DNA of 64,000 nt from Pythium myriotylum (lineage: Eukaryota > Oomycota > Peronosporomycetes > Pythiales > Pythiaceae): the NCBI GenBank assembly GCA_023091665.1, contig JALJCQ010000012.1:1426001-1490000 (forward strand), in the 5' to 3' direction. Both the position numbers and the translations under genes were made by a program. The notes under the pieces were generated by a model that did not search any database, was not told where the DNA came from, and saw only the letters and a list, made by a program, of their open reading frames with translations. This document shows positions 44,960 to 54,701 of this stretch, in pieces (position 1 is the first letter of the stretch; every line of letters begins with the position of its first letter).

Positions 44960-45563
44960 TGAGCTGGTGAATGGAGGCAGGGAACCAGAAACCAGTCAAC
45001 GCATGAAGGCCACAAAGGCCAGACGGAAGGAAGGTCCTATATTCACTCACAGAGCGAGTTAGGTGCCGCGGAGGACACCACCGGATTGCGCGCGATCTGT
45101 ACTATCGATAGAGAGGCAATTCGCCGGGGGAATTCGCCTCGTTCACGTCGATACGGCGCCAAGAAGACGGGCTCCACGGGCGTCGTCGGCGCTGCTTGTC
45201 GGTCAACGCGCACGGCTCAAGTTGACTTTTTATCAAAGTGACGTCCAGTGTAATTTACCAGGCTTCTCGGCGGGAAGAAAAGCAGGTTTCAACTGCTGCA
45301 CCGGTATCGATACCGGTGATTGAATAATGACACCCACCAAACAGTGACATATATAGAACCTCCGGAGCTACTATTTACACGTTGGGATCTCGAATCTCTC
45401 TCTTCGACGAGGAACGAATGTGGGCCACCGCAGCTCGGTGGTCTGTCGATGCGCGCGCGCGCACCATTTGGTTGGGCGTGCGCGCTTGCTCGTCGCTGCG
45501 CTCGCTCGCCACGCTCCAGTTGCAAGAACTGACTCCTTTGGCTCTCGCGTGTCCCTCGCGCGA
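44960..45563. other. Intergenic region with 20-bp perfect palindrome
   Basis: Upstream of the exonuclease gene and downstream of LYRM5 (both minus). No convincing coding sequence was seen. It contains the perfect palindrome CACCGGTATCGATACCGGTG at 45299-45318. Confidence 0.6.
45299..45318. promoter_or_regulatory. 20-bp perfect palindrome with ACCGGTAT arms
   Basis: CACCGGTATCGATACCGGTG is identical to its reverse complement. It is the longest perfect member of the ACCGGTAT-type palindromes seen near several promoters here. It lies about 340 bp upstream of the exonuclease ATG. A dimeric DNA-binding protein site is inferred. Confidence 0.5.
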
Positions 45564-45944
45564 CTATGCTACGACGTCTTTGTGTCCCGATACAGTTCCG
45601 GTGGTGTCGCTGTCTCCGTTCTCGTCATTTGCGTGGTCGTGGTTGTCCTCGTGGAGGCCGCGCTCGAGCTCGAGGTTGCGCAGCGCGGTCTGGAGCTCCT
45701 CGGACGTGTACCGGCTGTTGAGCGTGCGGTACTTTTTGAGCTGGATGACGCCGATGAGCTCGCGCACCATCCAGCGGCCCTTCTTGACGGCCTTCTTGAT
45801 CTCCACGGGGTCCGTGAGGTCCTTGTTCTTGAGGAACGCTGCCTTGGCCTTGTCGCGCACGTAGGGAAGCCCCAGCGGGTAGTCGCGGCCCACGAGCAGG
45901 AAGCGCCGGTAGAGATCGCGGACCCGCGGATCCATCACCACCAT
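45564..45944 (-). CDS. ETFRF1: LYR-motif protein, LYRM5/ETFRF1-like
   Basis: 126 aa. LYR proteins of this subgroup act in the mitochondrial matrix; LYRM5/ETFRF1 binds electron transfer flavoprotein and removes its FAD. Seen: the LYR motif in VRDLYRRFLLVGRDYP, then AFLKNKDLTDPVEIKKAVKKGR and LKKYRTLNSRY, which follow animal LYRM5 closely. The C-terminal tail is acidic and Asp/His-rich. An in-frame ATG at 46040 would add 32 residues that are Ser/Thr/Arg-rich with one acidic residue, a plausible mitochondrial presequence. The shorter start is used because LYR proteins usually begin a few residues before the motif. Confidence 0.8.
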   Translation of the reverse strand: MVVMDPRVRDLYRRFLLVGRDYPLGLPYVRDKAKAAFLKNKDLTDPVEIKKAVKKGRWMVRELIGVIQLKKYRTLNSRYTSEELQTALRNLELERGLHEDNHDHANDENGDSDTTGTVSGHKDVVA

Positions 45945-46538
45945 CGTCGAGCTTCGGCTGGTTCGTTGAGTCGCAAGAAAACGCGGCGACTTCAACAACA
46001 GCTGGTCGCGAGAAGTTGCGCAAAGTGTTCCCAGCAACATAAAGGCACCTACCGTGCAACTTCAACAAGATCTCTTCTCCGCCAACCAAAACGTGGCGAC
46101 TGTCTGAATCAGCGAAGTGCGACCTCGCGACCAATTTCTCTGGCTTCTCGCCTTCGTGGCCACGTGTGCCCAGCCTCTTCGTTTCTATTTTAGCCGCCCA
46201 GGAAGAGTGGTTGCTTCTCGTTCGACCCTTCCTTCCTATCGCTAGCCGTTTTCCTGACCTATTGGCGCCGCTTGAATGTGGGAGTCTTTTCAGTGAGCTT
46301 GAAATGGTCCGTTCTCGGCCTCAACCGTCTTTGCTGTCTGTCTTTCTGAACTTGTTACACTGGGCGCCGTACTTGCTGCCTTCTTACTCCACATCTTGCA
46401 CAGCAAGCCACACTAAACTATTTTCTTCCTATTGCTGTCGTCACTATTGTACATGCTGTGAGAGCCTCTCTCCTGCCAGCACGCACAACGGCCATGGCCA
46501 CCGGTCACAACACCGGAGGTCGAGGCTTCGTACATGGA
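45945..46538. other. Intergenic region
   Basis: Lies upstream of LYRM5 and downstream of the CCT-motif gene stop. It may include a 5' coding extension of LYRM5 (45945-46040). No other coding signal or repeat is evident. Confidence 0.4.
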
Positions 46539-48024
46539 TCAAGAGGTTGAGACTGCTGGAGCGCCAAGGCTCACGGCCGTTGGCACTTGCGACGACACTG
46601 CCGGGGTTGTAGACGCCTGCACCATCGCTGTTGCCGCTACAGTAGCTGGAGGCGTCGCCGGCGAAACGGCCGGGACAGAGCTCGTGACCACGGGCTGTAG
46701 CTGAGTAGCTAGCAGTGCCGCAGCCGAAACCGGGGTGACGGAAGCAGGTGGCGTCGCTTTGACTGGAGAGCCAGCACAAGGGGATCCAGTCGAGGAAGGT
46801 GCCGGGCTACCAGCACTGCTGCTGCAGGTCGTGCTGCACGAATCTTCCTCTTTGACCTCGGGCGTGTTCTCGAGTACGCGAACAAACCTGCCCTTAATAC
46901 GTGGGCGGTCATCGGCAAGCTTTTTTCGGCAGTCGTACTTGATGCTCTTCTTCCAAGTACGACTCTTGCGCTTCTCATGGAACTTCTGGATGCGCAATCG
47001 ACGGGCTTCCGGCGAGTAGGAGCCGATCTTCTTCTGAGAATCGACAGCTGACCCTGTCTTCGTCGGGGTCGTGATGTTGAGGACACCTAGACAAAGCTCC
47101 TGCGATGGGATAGAGAGCTTGGACAAGGACGCTCGTGCATCGTCCTTGCGCGTCTCATCAGCAACAGCACCAGCCTTGGATTTGAGCGACGGGCTCATGG
47201 AACCCTTGGCGGATCCAGATGAACGAGATGCATCAACAGCAATGCCACTCTTTGCACTGGACTGCGAGCTCTCGTTGTTGACCTCTTTCTTACCAAAGAG
47301 GATGGCGCGCTTCTTGGCAGAGCTGCTGGTCGGCGATGGAATCGTGAAATTCATCGTGTCAAAGCTCATGAGGAGCTTCTCTGCGTCGTGGCTAGTGGTG
47401 CCAAACGACGGAGGCGGAGTGTCTACACTCAACGTCTCAGCTATTGTACACACAGCAAGAAGCAGCATGAGCACTCCGTGTGATGGTCCAGCGTGCGCGT
47501 TGGGGTGCGAAAGCTCAGCACTAACCAAAGCTTGAGGACATGTCGGAGTCGTCGAAGGAGAGTCCGCTGTGCGGCGACAGGAACGAAGAAGGATCGAAAA
47601 CAAGGTCTTGCACGTCATCTCCGGACGGGATGAACTCGAGCTTGAGTGCGGTCTCGACGTCGTCGTGGGTGACCCAGTCAATGTCTTGGTTGAGGCGATC
47701 GTCAAACTCGAGCGCGCGGAGGTTGTCGTCGCTGACCCACCCGGCGTCGTCCATGTCGTGGTCGCCAGTGTCTTCATCGACGAGGTCGAGGTCGAGGTCT
47801 TCCCCGAGGTCCACGCCCGAGGCGTCGTCCATCTCGATGTCCATGGCAAACGCCGAGACGGCCATGGAGATGGAGGCTGGCGTCGGGATCTTCTTGCGTT
47901 GCGTCGCAATGGAAGATCCCTTGAGCTTGTCTTGCGGCGAGAGACACAAGGAGGACTTGTCGTCGCCGGCAGACTTGCTGAGACTGCTGCTGCTGCTGCT
48001 GGAGGCACTGAGAAGCGTGCTCAT
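46539..48024 (-). CDS. CCT-motif (CONSTANS/TOC1-type) nuclear protein
   Basis: Two exons, 48024-47526 and 47440-46539, giving 466 aa. A CCT motif is clear at about residues 311-355: RRLRIQKFHEKRKSRTWKKS continuing to KYDCRKKLADDRPRIKGRFV. CCT motifs give nuclear localisation and DNA/NF-Y-subunit contact in plants (CONSTANS, TOC1). The N-terminal 165 residues are Ser-rich then strongly acidic with DMDDAGWVSDDNL, resembling an activation domain. The C-terminal 110 residues are Thr/Val/Pro/Ala-rich low-complexity. No B-box or response-regulator domain is present. A transcriptional regulator role is inferred. The ATG at 48024 is the first in frame. Confidence 0.82.
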
Positions 48025-50353
48025 GATGGGAGCCACGCGCCGTGCGGTGAGCAGACGGAGTCGATCGAGACGAGAACGGCGCGAGCGCGTGCCACAGCGT
48101 CGAGCGAGCCGGTCGAGCGTTCCACTAACGTCGATCCGACTGCACGACGGGAGCCTCGCGCGTCCGCCTTCAACGCACAGCGAGCCACGGTGTCTAGCTT
48201 GCGCGAACAGAGAAAGGAGAAGCGGAAGAAGCCGAGACGAGGTGGCGGCTTCCTGTTCTCGCTAGTTGCACTTGCAGTCTACGGGCGACTCCCAAGTCAC
48301 TGGAATGATCGCGCACGGGCTCTTTTTTCCAAATGGAAAAAAACCAACGACGCCAACACACCAACGTTGGTTTTTGCCCAACAAAACGCAAAGCCGACCA
48401 CGGCGGCTGACGGCACAAACAGGATCCGTCTTTTGTCTCGCCGTCGACGATCCTCTCAGCTTCACTATGGGCCATGCTTACGCGCTCGGTGTCACACTGA
48501 GAGACCGTAATACTGGCCCCTGCTAACGGCGCAGAAACGAGCCATTTGGGCCCGCTCGAACGAGGAACCCCGCTGCAACGCGGGACTCGCCAACGAAGCC
48601 GCGGGCGATCCAGCCAGCCACCAACGCGGAACGAGCCGACGACGAGAAATCCCGCCAACAAAAAAGAGGAGATGCTTGCGGATCCGGCGGGGCGACGTCG
48701 AGGACCAATCACTCCGACCGGAAGGGAGTGCTCTTGACGATGCTCGAGGAACGAAGGACGAGGGACCGACGGCCGCTTTATGTGCGCTGGCTGTCATGCA
48801 AGCGCTCGCTGGGCAGCAGCGTTCTTCTCTCCATCCTCTTCTTCTTCTCTCTCGTTGTGGTCACTCTTGCTGTGCTGTCTGTCTCTGGCTCATCATCGCC
48901 CCTTGGCACTCGCACTCTCCACCAAGCAAACCTGATCTATTTTGCCCGAGTACAGTGTATCTACTCTACTGGATATGGAGGCCGCAGGCAGCGAGGCTGC
49001 TTCTCCGCATGGACAGTCGGCGGTCAACTCCCTCTGCTGCAGATGTCCAGCGAGCGGTCCACCTCGCGGCGCAAACACTCGCTTGCCCACGTGGTGATGA
49101 CCACAGGTCAAACCCGCTTGTTCATCCGCCTGAGTCCACCCAAACTCGCTTGTGCAGTCAGTTCAGAACGGCAATGTGACAAGCGCTGACTGCCTCTCTG
49201 AGCTGCTCAATCAGGGCCTCAACACAGAGAGGCGGCTCGGTCGTCTATCTATCAATCTATCAATCTATCCATCCCCCGCGTGGCGAGACACCCCCGCTGC
49301 GCATTGACGAGGCCTTTGGACTCCCAACATTTCACGTACCTTCGCACCCGTCCGCTCTCCATTCCAGCGGTTCAAACTCCTGCTTGGTTCCATGGATTCA
49401 CCCACCTCCAAAGATCCGAAACCGACTGGACCTTCCCGCCAGTTCGCACCTGATACCTACCGGCTTTTACCATTGTTTGCGCTCCCTGAGTTGTTTCGAA
49501 TCAATGGCCCTGCGTGTTGACGCGCGGCTGGACGGCGCGCCACCGCCGCGCGCGAGCCCCGCCTTGTTGCATATCAGACGGCAGCGCGCGCACTGCGCAC
49601 CGCCGTGGGCCGCGCCAAGGCGCCCGCGCGCTCGCCCACGCCGCGTGGCGCGGCGATTTCGCCTGCGAGACTCTGTTGTTCGACGGCTCCGTGGAGGTGC
49701 ATGTCACACAAGTGAGAGTGATCACCTGACCAATCAGGGCCAGGGTTCGATGCCAATCGAATCTTCAGCGCGCGGAAAAGATCCACGGGCTGACGCACGC
49801 GCGTCACGCGGCCAGCTACCAACGAGCAATCACCCAAAGAACCATTTCAACGTCACTCGCACGGGGTTTCCCACCGCGTTGTGGCCGAGGTTGCCTTTCG
49901 TACTTATCAGCAAGGTCTCAGTACGCCTTTCCACCTGGTTTTCTTCGCGCAGAATGGTTCCGGAGAAAACACCGTAATATCCGAGGTGAAGTTGATGGCC
50001 GTCACCATGTGTGGGCGGATTCGCGCGCTGATGCCGCGTTCTGGTCGCTCTCTGTGTCCGCGTCCTACCGAAAAATTCGTCGAGAAGGACGAGCGGCTTC
50101 TCCGCTCTTTTGAGTGAACGGCCGGCCGGACCCAGACGGCCGCTCATGCCGAGGGCTCGGGTCCTCGTGAACCCTTCTCGCACTCTCTCCCTCACTCATT
50201 TACAGGTCGCTCTCCGTGCCCATTCCGCGTCCATTACATCGCCTCGCTTCTATCGCTTTTTCTGCGGAACCCATCCGTCCAGTGGCGTTGCAGAGTCGCG
50301 GTGCAACATCCCGTGGTCCTGCGCTTTCGCCGCCGACGCACTCGCCATCCGCA
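48025..50353. other. 2.3-kb region without a supported gene
   Basis: The largest gap in the window. Open frames on both strands lack recognisable domains. Seen: a tetranucleotide-like TCTATCTATCAATCTATC stretch near 49243-49270; a very GC-rich block at about 49540-49690; and two short stretches that read like coding sequence. One ends DGSVEVHVTQ at a GTGAGA donor near 49710, and another reads FRTYQQGLSTPFHLVFFAQN near 49895-49955. These could be exon relics, but no complete gene model could be built. Confidence 0.5.
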
Positions 50354-52924
50354 ATGGCACAGCCCGCGCCGCTCTCGACGCGCCCCAAGGAGCTCGCGCG
50401 CGGCGCGTCGTCGGGCTCGACCGCCACGCCGACGCGCCGCCGCCACTACGTCGAGATGATGCACCACCGCGCGATGCACCAGGTGAACGAGTGCCTCGCC
50501 GTCTGCCTCCACAGCCCGCGCACCGAGGACAAGTGGACGAGCGTCAAGCGCGACAAGAGCCTCGAGCTCTTCGCGCGCAAGAGCAGCCGGACCCAGTCGG
50601 TCTTCTTCCTCGGCACGAACGAGATCCACTGCGGCTTTGACGAGGTCTACGAGCTGCTCAACTACCAAACGACGCCGCAGTTCCGGCTCATGATGCAGTT
50701 GCTCTACGGACGCAACTTCCGCGACGGCGCGCTCATGTCCACGCATGCTCCTCGCGACTACGACGACGATTATGACGTCACAGACGTCCAGCACAGCGCG
50801 CTCTGGTTCACGCTACAGGCCACGCGCGAGTCGATCGTGGGCAAGGACAACATGCTCTCATTCTTCCAGGCGCTCATGGTGCTCCATCCCGACCGGACGT
50901 TCCTCACGGCCGGAACGTCATCTACACTAGCGAATGCACTGTCAGAGGCCAACGTCAGTGTGGCGTTTGCGCGCCCGAGCGAGAACATCCAGAAGCGCAC
51001 GCTTGCCCTCGCGTGGCTCCCATTCTACCGTTCAGAGGAGATGGCCGAGGTCCAGGAAAGCGTGCGGCTCACGTACACACTGATCGTGGAGGAGGTCGCG
51101 CGCCGTCGGCTGAAGATATCATGCGTCGCGACGTCATTCCGCGACGGAGATGATCTCCATCAGATGCGCTCGTCCTCTGCAGCAAGAACCATCGCCAAGA
51201 GGCTTGTGAATCGGTCGATCTCGAGGCTGGAGACTGCTGTAATCGCGTCCCGCATTAGCGGTCAAACAATTGTCCTGCCTAACCAGTGGGTCAAGAACGA
51301 GGACCGCATGAAGTGTGTCATTTGCTGGAAACCTTTTCACTCCATCATTCGTCGGCGCCACCACTGCCGTTTATGCGGTGAGGTGATCTGTGGCTCTTGC
51401 TGCTCGCTGCGATCCACTCAAGTCGTACGTAACGACCGCAAGCTCGAGAAAGTGCGCGTGTGCCACATGTGCAGCAACCGCGGGGGAGGAGGTATTGGAG
51501 GAGCAAACCACCGCCACCGTCGCAGCAATTCGTTCGTGCTGCTGGCTGAAACCCAAGACGCGTCAGGACCGGCCCAGGGTGCTAGTTCAACAGCTGGGAG
51601 TCTCACTTTCGGCAACGACTCGAGGTCGTGCGTTCCCATCATGGAACCAGAGCGTGGTGACGAGGAAGCCGACGATGATGGCGGTGTCGGGCAGGGCACG
51701 AACGACTCGGCAACAGGAGGCAGCGGATACTTCGGCTACATCGGTGCCATTATGGGCGCGGTGACTTCGTCGAGCAAGAAAATCATCTCTCTCCGGTCAA
51801 TGAGCAGGGCCGACCTCGTTGCTCACTCCAACTCCACGACTTCGTCTTGGAAGCAGAGTGACAGCTCAACCACCTCATCTATACAACGGCCTCCCCGACG
51901 CCGCACTCCAATGGGACCAGCTCCACCTCCCAAGTTTGTTGGAGCTGTGCCGAAGCGCCCGCCACCCCCACTTCCACCCCAACATCCCACGCCATTCTTC
52001 GGCGCGATGATGACTAGGCGTATGCCTCCTTCACCAGCAACTCTTCCGAATCGAAGGCATGCAGAGCAGCTATCAATATCGTTTCTGCACCCATCCGTGA
52101 GTTTCCCGGACCGCATCGACAGCGTCGGCTCCATGTCGATTGTCGCCAACGTCGGCAGCCATGACAGGCTATCAGCCACGGCAAATACCGCGAGCCATGA
52201 GCGCCCTTCAGTACACGTCGCGAGCGAAGATTCTACGAAGATCGAGTTTGAAGATTCTTCCTTTCGCTCGGACATCGCTCGTCGCACATCGATAATGAGC
52301 CTCGGCATGATTGATGATGGTTATCGTACGTCTGATAGTGACTCGAAGGTCACGCCATCAATCGCGACCCCTTCAGAAGTGAAGCTTGACGCAGTTCGTG
52401 AGAACAAACGCCTCAAGCTCATGCGACTCGTCTGTTCGCCGGCATGTACGCTGGTAGACCGAGTCGTTATGCGCGAGTGCTGCGAGGTAGCAGCCAGGGA
52501 ATGTGGTGTGAGGGGCGCTTTCATTGCTCGGATTGAGGAGACGTATGTGGTTTTGGAGCACGTCTACGGTACCACCAGCCTCTCAGCGATCGACCACTAT
52601 CTGCGATCGGACACACCTTGTGACTATGTGCTAGTCAGTCAACCAGGGGACGGACCTTTCTGCGTGTTAAACTGCAGCTCGGATGCGAGGACAAGCAAAA
52701 TGGTGATGGTAAAGGATGTGGGTATGCGATTCTTTGCAGGGGCGAGCATCCTTGTACGTGGCCTGCCCATTGCGTGCCTGTGCGTCTTCAGCGAAGGAGA
52801 TGAAGTCGACGAACGAATGTCTACCGTGTCGATCTCAGAGTACGAGTTCCACGTGTTGGAGACCGCTGCGCAGCGTATTTCATTGGAGTTGGAACGACTT
52901 GTTCACGGAATGGAGATCTCTTAA
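50354..52924 (+). CDS. FYVE zinc-finger protein with START-like N-terminus and GAF-like C-terminus
   Basis: 856 aa, single exon. The FYVE domain at about residues 310-380 has the WxxD-like WVKNED, CVICWKPF, the basic RRRHHCRLCG motif and CGSCC/CHMCS cysteine pairs, so it should bind PtdIns3P on endosomes. The N-terminal 260 residues resemble the START-like lipid-binding region common in oomycete FYVE proteins. A disordered, Ser/Pro-rich middle follows. The last roughly 175 residues look like a GAF domain (LMRLVCSPACTLVDRVVMRE, FFAGASILVRGLPIACLCVF). The family is expanded in oomycetes. The frame is open upstream of the ATG but has no better start. Confidence 0.85.
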   Translation: MAQPAPLSTRPKELARGASSGSTATPTRRRHYVEMMHHRAMHQVNECLAVCLHSPRTEDKWTSVKRDKSLELFARKSSRTQSVFFLGTNEIHCGFDEVYELLNYQTTPQFRLMMQLLYGRNFRDGALMSTHAPRDYDDDYDVTDVQHSALWFTLQATRESIVGKDNMLSFFQALMVLHPDRTFLTAGTSSTLANALSEANVSVAFARPSENIQKRTLALAWLPFYRSEEMAEVQESVRLTYTLIVEEVARRRLKISCVATSFRDGDDLHQMRSSSAARTIAKRLVNRSISRLETAVIASRISGQTIVLPNQWVKNEDRMKCVICWKPFHSIIRRRHHCRLCGEVICGSCCSLRSTQVVRNDRKLEKVRVCHMCSNRGGGGIGGANHRHRRSNSFVLLAETQDASGPAQGASSTAGSLTFGNDSRSCVPIMEPERGDEEADDDGGVGQGTNDSATGGSGYFGYIGAIMGAVTSSSKKIISLRSMSRADLVAHSNSTTSSWKQSDSSTTSSIQRPPRRRTPMGPAPPPKFVGAVPKRPPPPLPPQHPTPFFGAMMTRRMPPSPATLPNRRHAEQLSISFLHPSVSFPDRIDSVGSMSIVANVGSHDRLSATANTASHERPSVHVASEDSTKIEFEDSSFRSDIARRTSIMSLGMIDDGYRTSDSDSKVTPSIATPSEVKLDAVRENKRLKLMRLVCSPACTLVDRVVMRECCEVAARECGVRGAFIARIEETYVVLEHVYGTTSLSAIDHYLRSDTPCDYVLVSQPGDGPFCVLNCSSDARTSKMVMVKDVGMRFFAGASILVRGLPIACLCVFSEGDEVDERMSTVSISEYEFHVLETAAQRISLELERLVHGMEIS

Positions 52925-52948
52925 GCAAAGACAAAACAATTCGACATA

Positions 52949-54568
52949 TCAAATCGGCTCATCGCGTGGCTCCACGAGAATCTCGTTCACGGCAACAAAC
53001 GGCGGTTGCGTGACGGCGTAATGGACGGCTCGGGCGATGTCTTCGGGTTGGAGAACCTGGTAACCTACAGATAAGCATTGTAGATTATGTAAACCATGAG
53101 CTGAAGTGACACTGGACACTCTCGATAGTTGAAATACCTGACGGTGCCCCATACAGCTTCATTGCCTCCTCATCGACACCGCTCATGGTCTGTCCGTGCT
53201 GGACTAGGTCCGTTGCGACATTACCCGGCTAGAACACACACACAAACAGCAGTTAGATCAACAAGAGTGGACATCTTCGCGTGGCCCGTCTACCTGGATA
53301 CTAGTAACGCGAAGCCCAGAACCGACGTTCTCGAGACGAAGTGCCTGGGAGACACCTTCGACGAACATCTTGGAGGCCGAATACACGCCCAATCCAGGAA
53401 AAGTCTTGCGACCAGCGTCAGATGAAATGTTGACGATATGACCCGTCTTGCGCTCTAGCATTCGCGGCAGCACAGCAGCAATTCCGTTGAGCACGCCTTT
53501 GCAGTTGATATCGACGATCTAAAATGCACACGTAAGCTGCCATCGCTCAGATTTGAGGCACGGGTCGCCACTCACACGATCCCACGAGTCTTGATTGACA
53601 TTTCGCAAAAGCTCGAAGGGCATCACACCAGCTGCGTAACAAGCGCGTGAGCAAAATCCAATGATGGGGGGGGGGGGGGGGGTCCGGAAGATACCTACCG
53701 TTGTTTACGAGGATGTCGACATCACCAAACCGAGTGGTGGCAGCCTTGACGAGCTCGTGCAGCTAAGAACGAGCGCTGCATGTCAGCATCTCGACAGTGA
53801 TACGATTGGCAATGGTTCACTACGTACATCGTCACGCTTGGTAACGTCAGTCGCTTTGATGATAACATTGTCGGTGGATCCTGTCGCGGCGGCGATGGCG
53901 TCTCGTACTTCCTGCAACGCCGCCAAGCGACGCGCCCCTAGGGCCACCTTTGCACCACTACTAGCCAGTTTGGTCGCAATTGCAGCGCCGATGCCGCCAG
54001 AAGCCCCAGTGATCACAACGACTTTTCCTTCCAAAGATGTGAGCTCGGTTGAAGCCGACACGACTGCAGGCTTCGTTTCTGTCGCTGATTTCTTCGCCTC
54101 CTTCTTGACCTCTTTATCACTAGCCTTGCGCTTGGATCCGCTGGACGACGTCGGCGGCTTTGCTTCCGCCTTGGCAGGGTTGGGCTGCTGCGGCGATGCG
54201 GGTTTCTCCGTGGCGGCGCCGTCGCCCTCACTTGCCGTGGCCTCTTCGTCCTGCATGGAGCCGGCCGCGATCGCGGCCGCGCCGCTGAGTCCGTCCCAGT
54301 CCTTGTGGCGACTCTTGATGTGCTTCATGGCGTTGGACGTGTTGGAGATGCGGCAGAGCGCCTCCTCCCACTTGGCCGGGTCGTCGCGCGCCTTGACACA
54401 GAGCAGACAGATGTGCGTGAACGTCTTGGTGCCGCGCGCCACGGGCTTCTCGAGCGCGTGCACGCACTCCCACACCACGTGGCGCATGGCGGGCGGCCGG
54501 AAGTGCTTGACCGTCACCGGCAGCCCGTACGCGTCCACCTCCACGCCGTGCCGGAGGGAGCTCGTCAT
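52949..54568 (-). CDS. BED zinc finger fused to short-chain dehydrogenase
   Basis: Six exons: 54568-53828, 53762-53699, 53631-53576, 53518-53294, 53228-53138, 53064-52949, giving 430 aa. The first roughly 85 residues are a BED-type finger: an aromatic VVWECVHAL segment, CLLC, and a C-terminal NTSNAMKHIKSRH. A Lys/Ala/Ser-rich linker follows. A complete classical SDR occupies about 170-430: VVVITGASGGIGAAIA, DVDILVNN-AGVM (split by an intron), NISS serine, YSASK Tyr/Lys pair, PGNVATDL. All catalytic SDR residues are present. The BED finger suggests DNA or chromatin binding, so a nuclear dehydrogenase is inferred. The fusion is carried on a single exon 1 (53828-54568), so it is not an artefact of splice choice. 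Confidence 0.82.
53666..53682. repeat. 17-nt G homopolymer in intron
   Basis: An uninterrupted run of 17 G (poly-C on the transcript) lies inside the second intron of the BED-SDR gene. Such runs are prone to length polymorphism and sequencing error. Confidence 0.9.
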
Positions 54569-54628
54569 GGTCGAGCGAGCAGCTCTTGCAACGGGGAGGA
54601 AAGCTTTTCGAATCGACCGAGAGTTCCA

Positions 54629-54690
54629 GGTTCCAGTTCAGGAACTGGAACCAATACCGTAATACGGTGGCGGAAAGCAAATACGGTATT
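54629..54690. promoter_or_regulatory. Palindrome-rich divergent promoter
   Basis: Within the 133-bp gap between the BED-SDR and dehydroquinase-like ATGs lie a 10-bp inverted repeat, GGTTCCAGTT (54629-54638) and AACTGGAACC (54643-54652) with a 4-nt loop, and next to it three ATACCGT/ATACGGT copies (54654-54690). These are likely protein-binding sites for a shared bidirectional promoter. Confidence 0.5.
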
Positions 54691-54701
54691 AGCAGGGCGA
54701 C

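Noticed and set aside
49715..49775. tRNA-like GGTTCGATGCC T-loop
   Set aside because: The flanking bases do not form a 5-bp T-stem and no acceptor or anticodon stem could be folded around it.
53661..54662. 333-codon + strand frame opposite the BED-SDR gene
   Set aside because: It begins at the G homopolymer and runs antisense to a gene with clear BED and SDR motifs.
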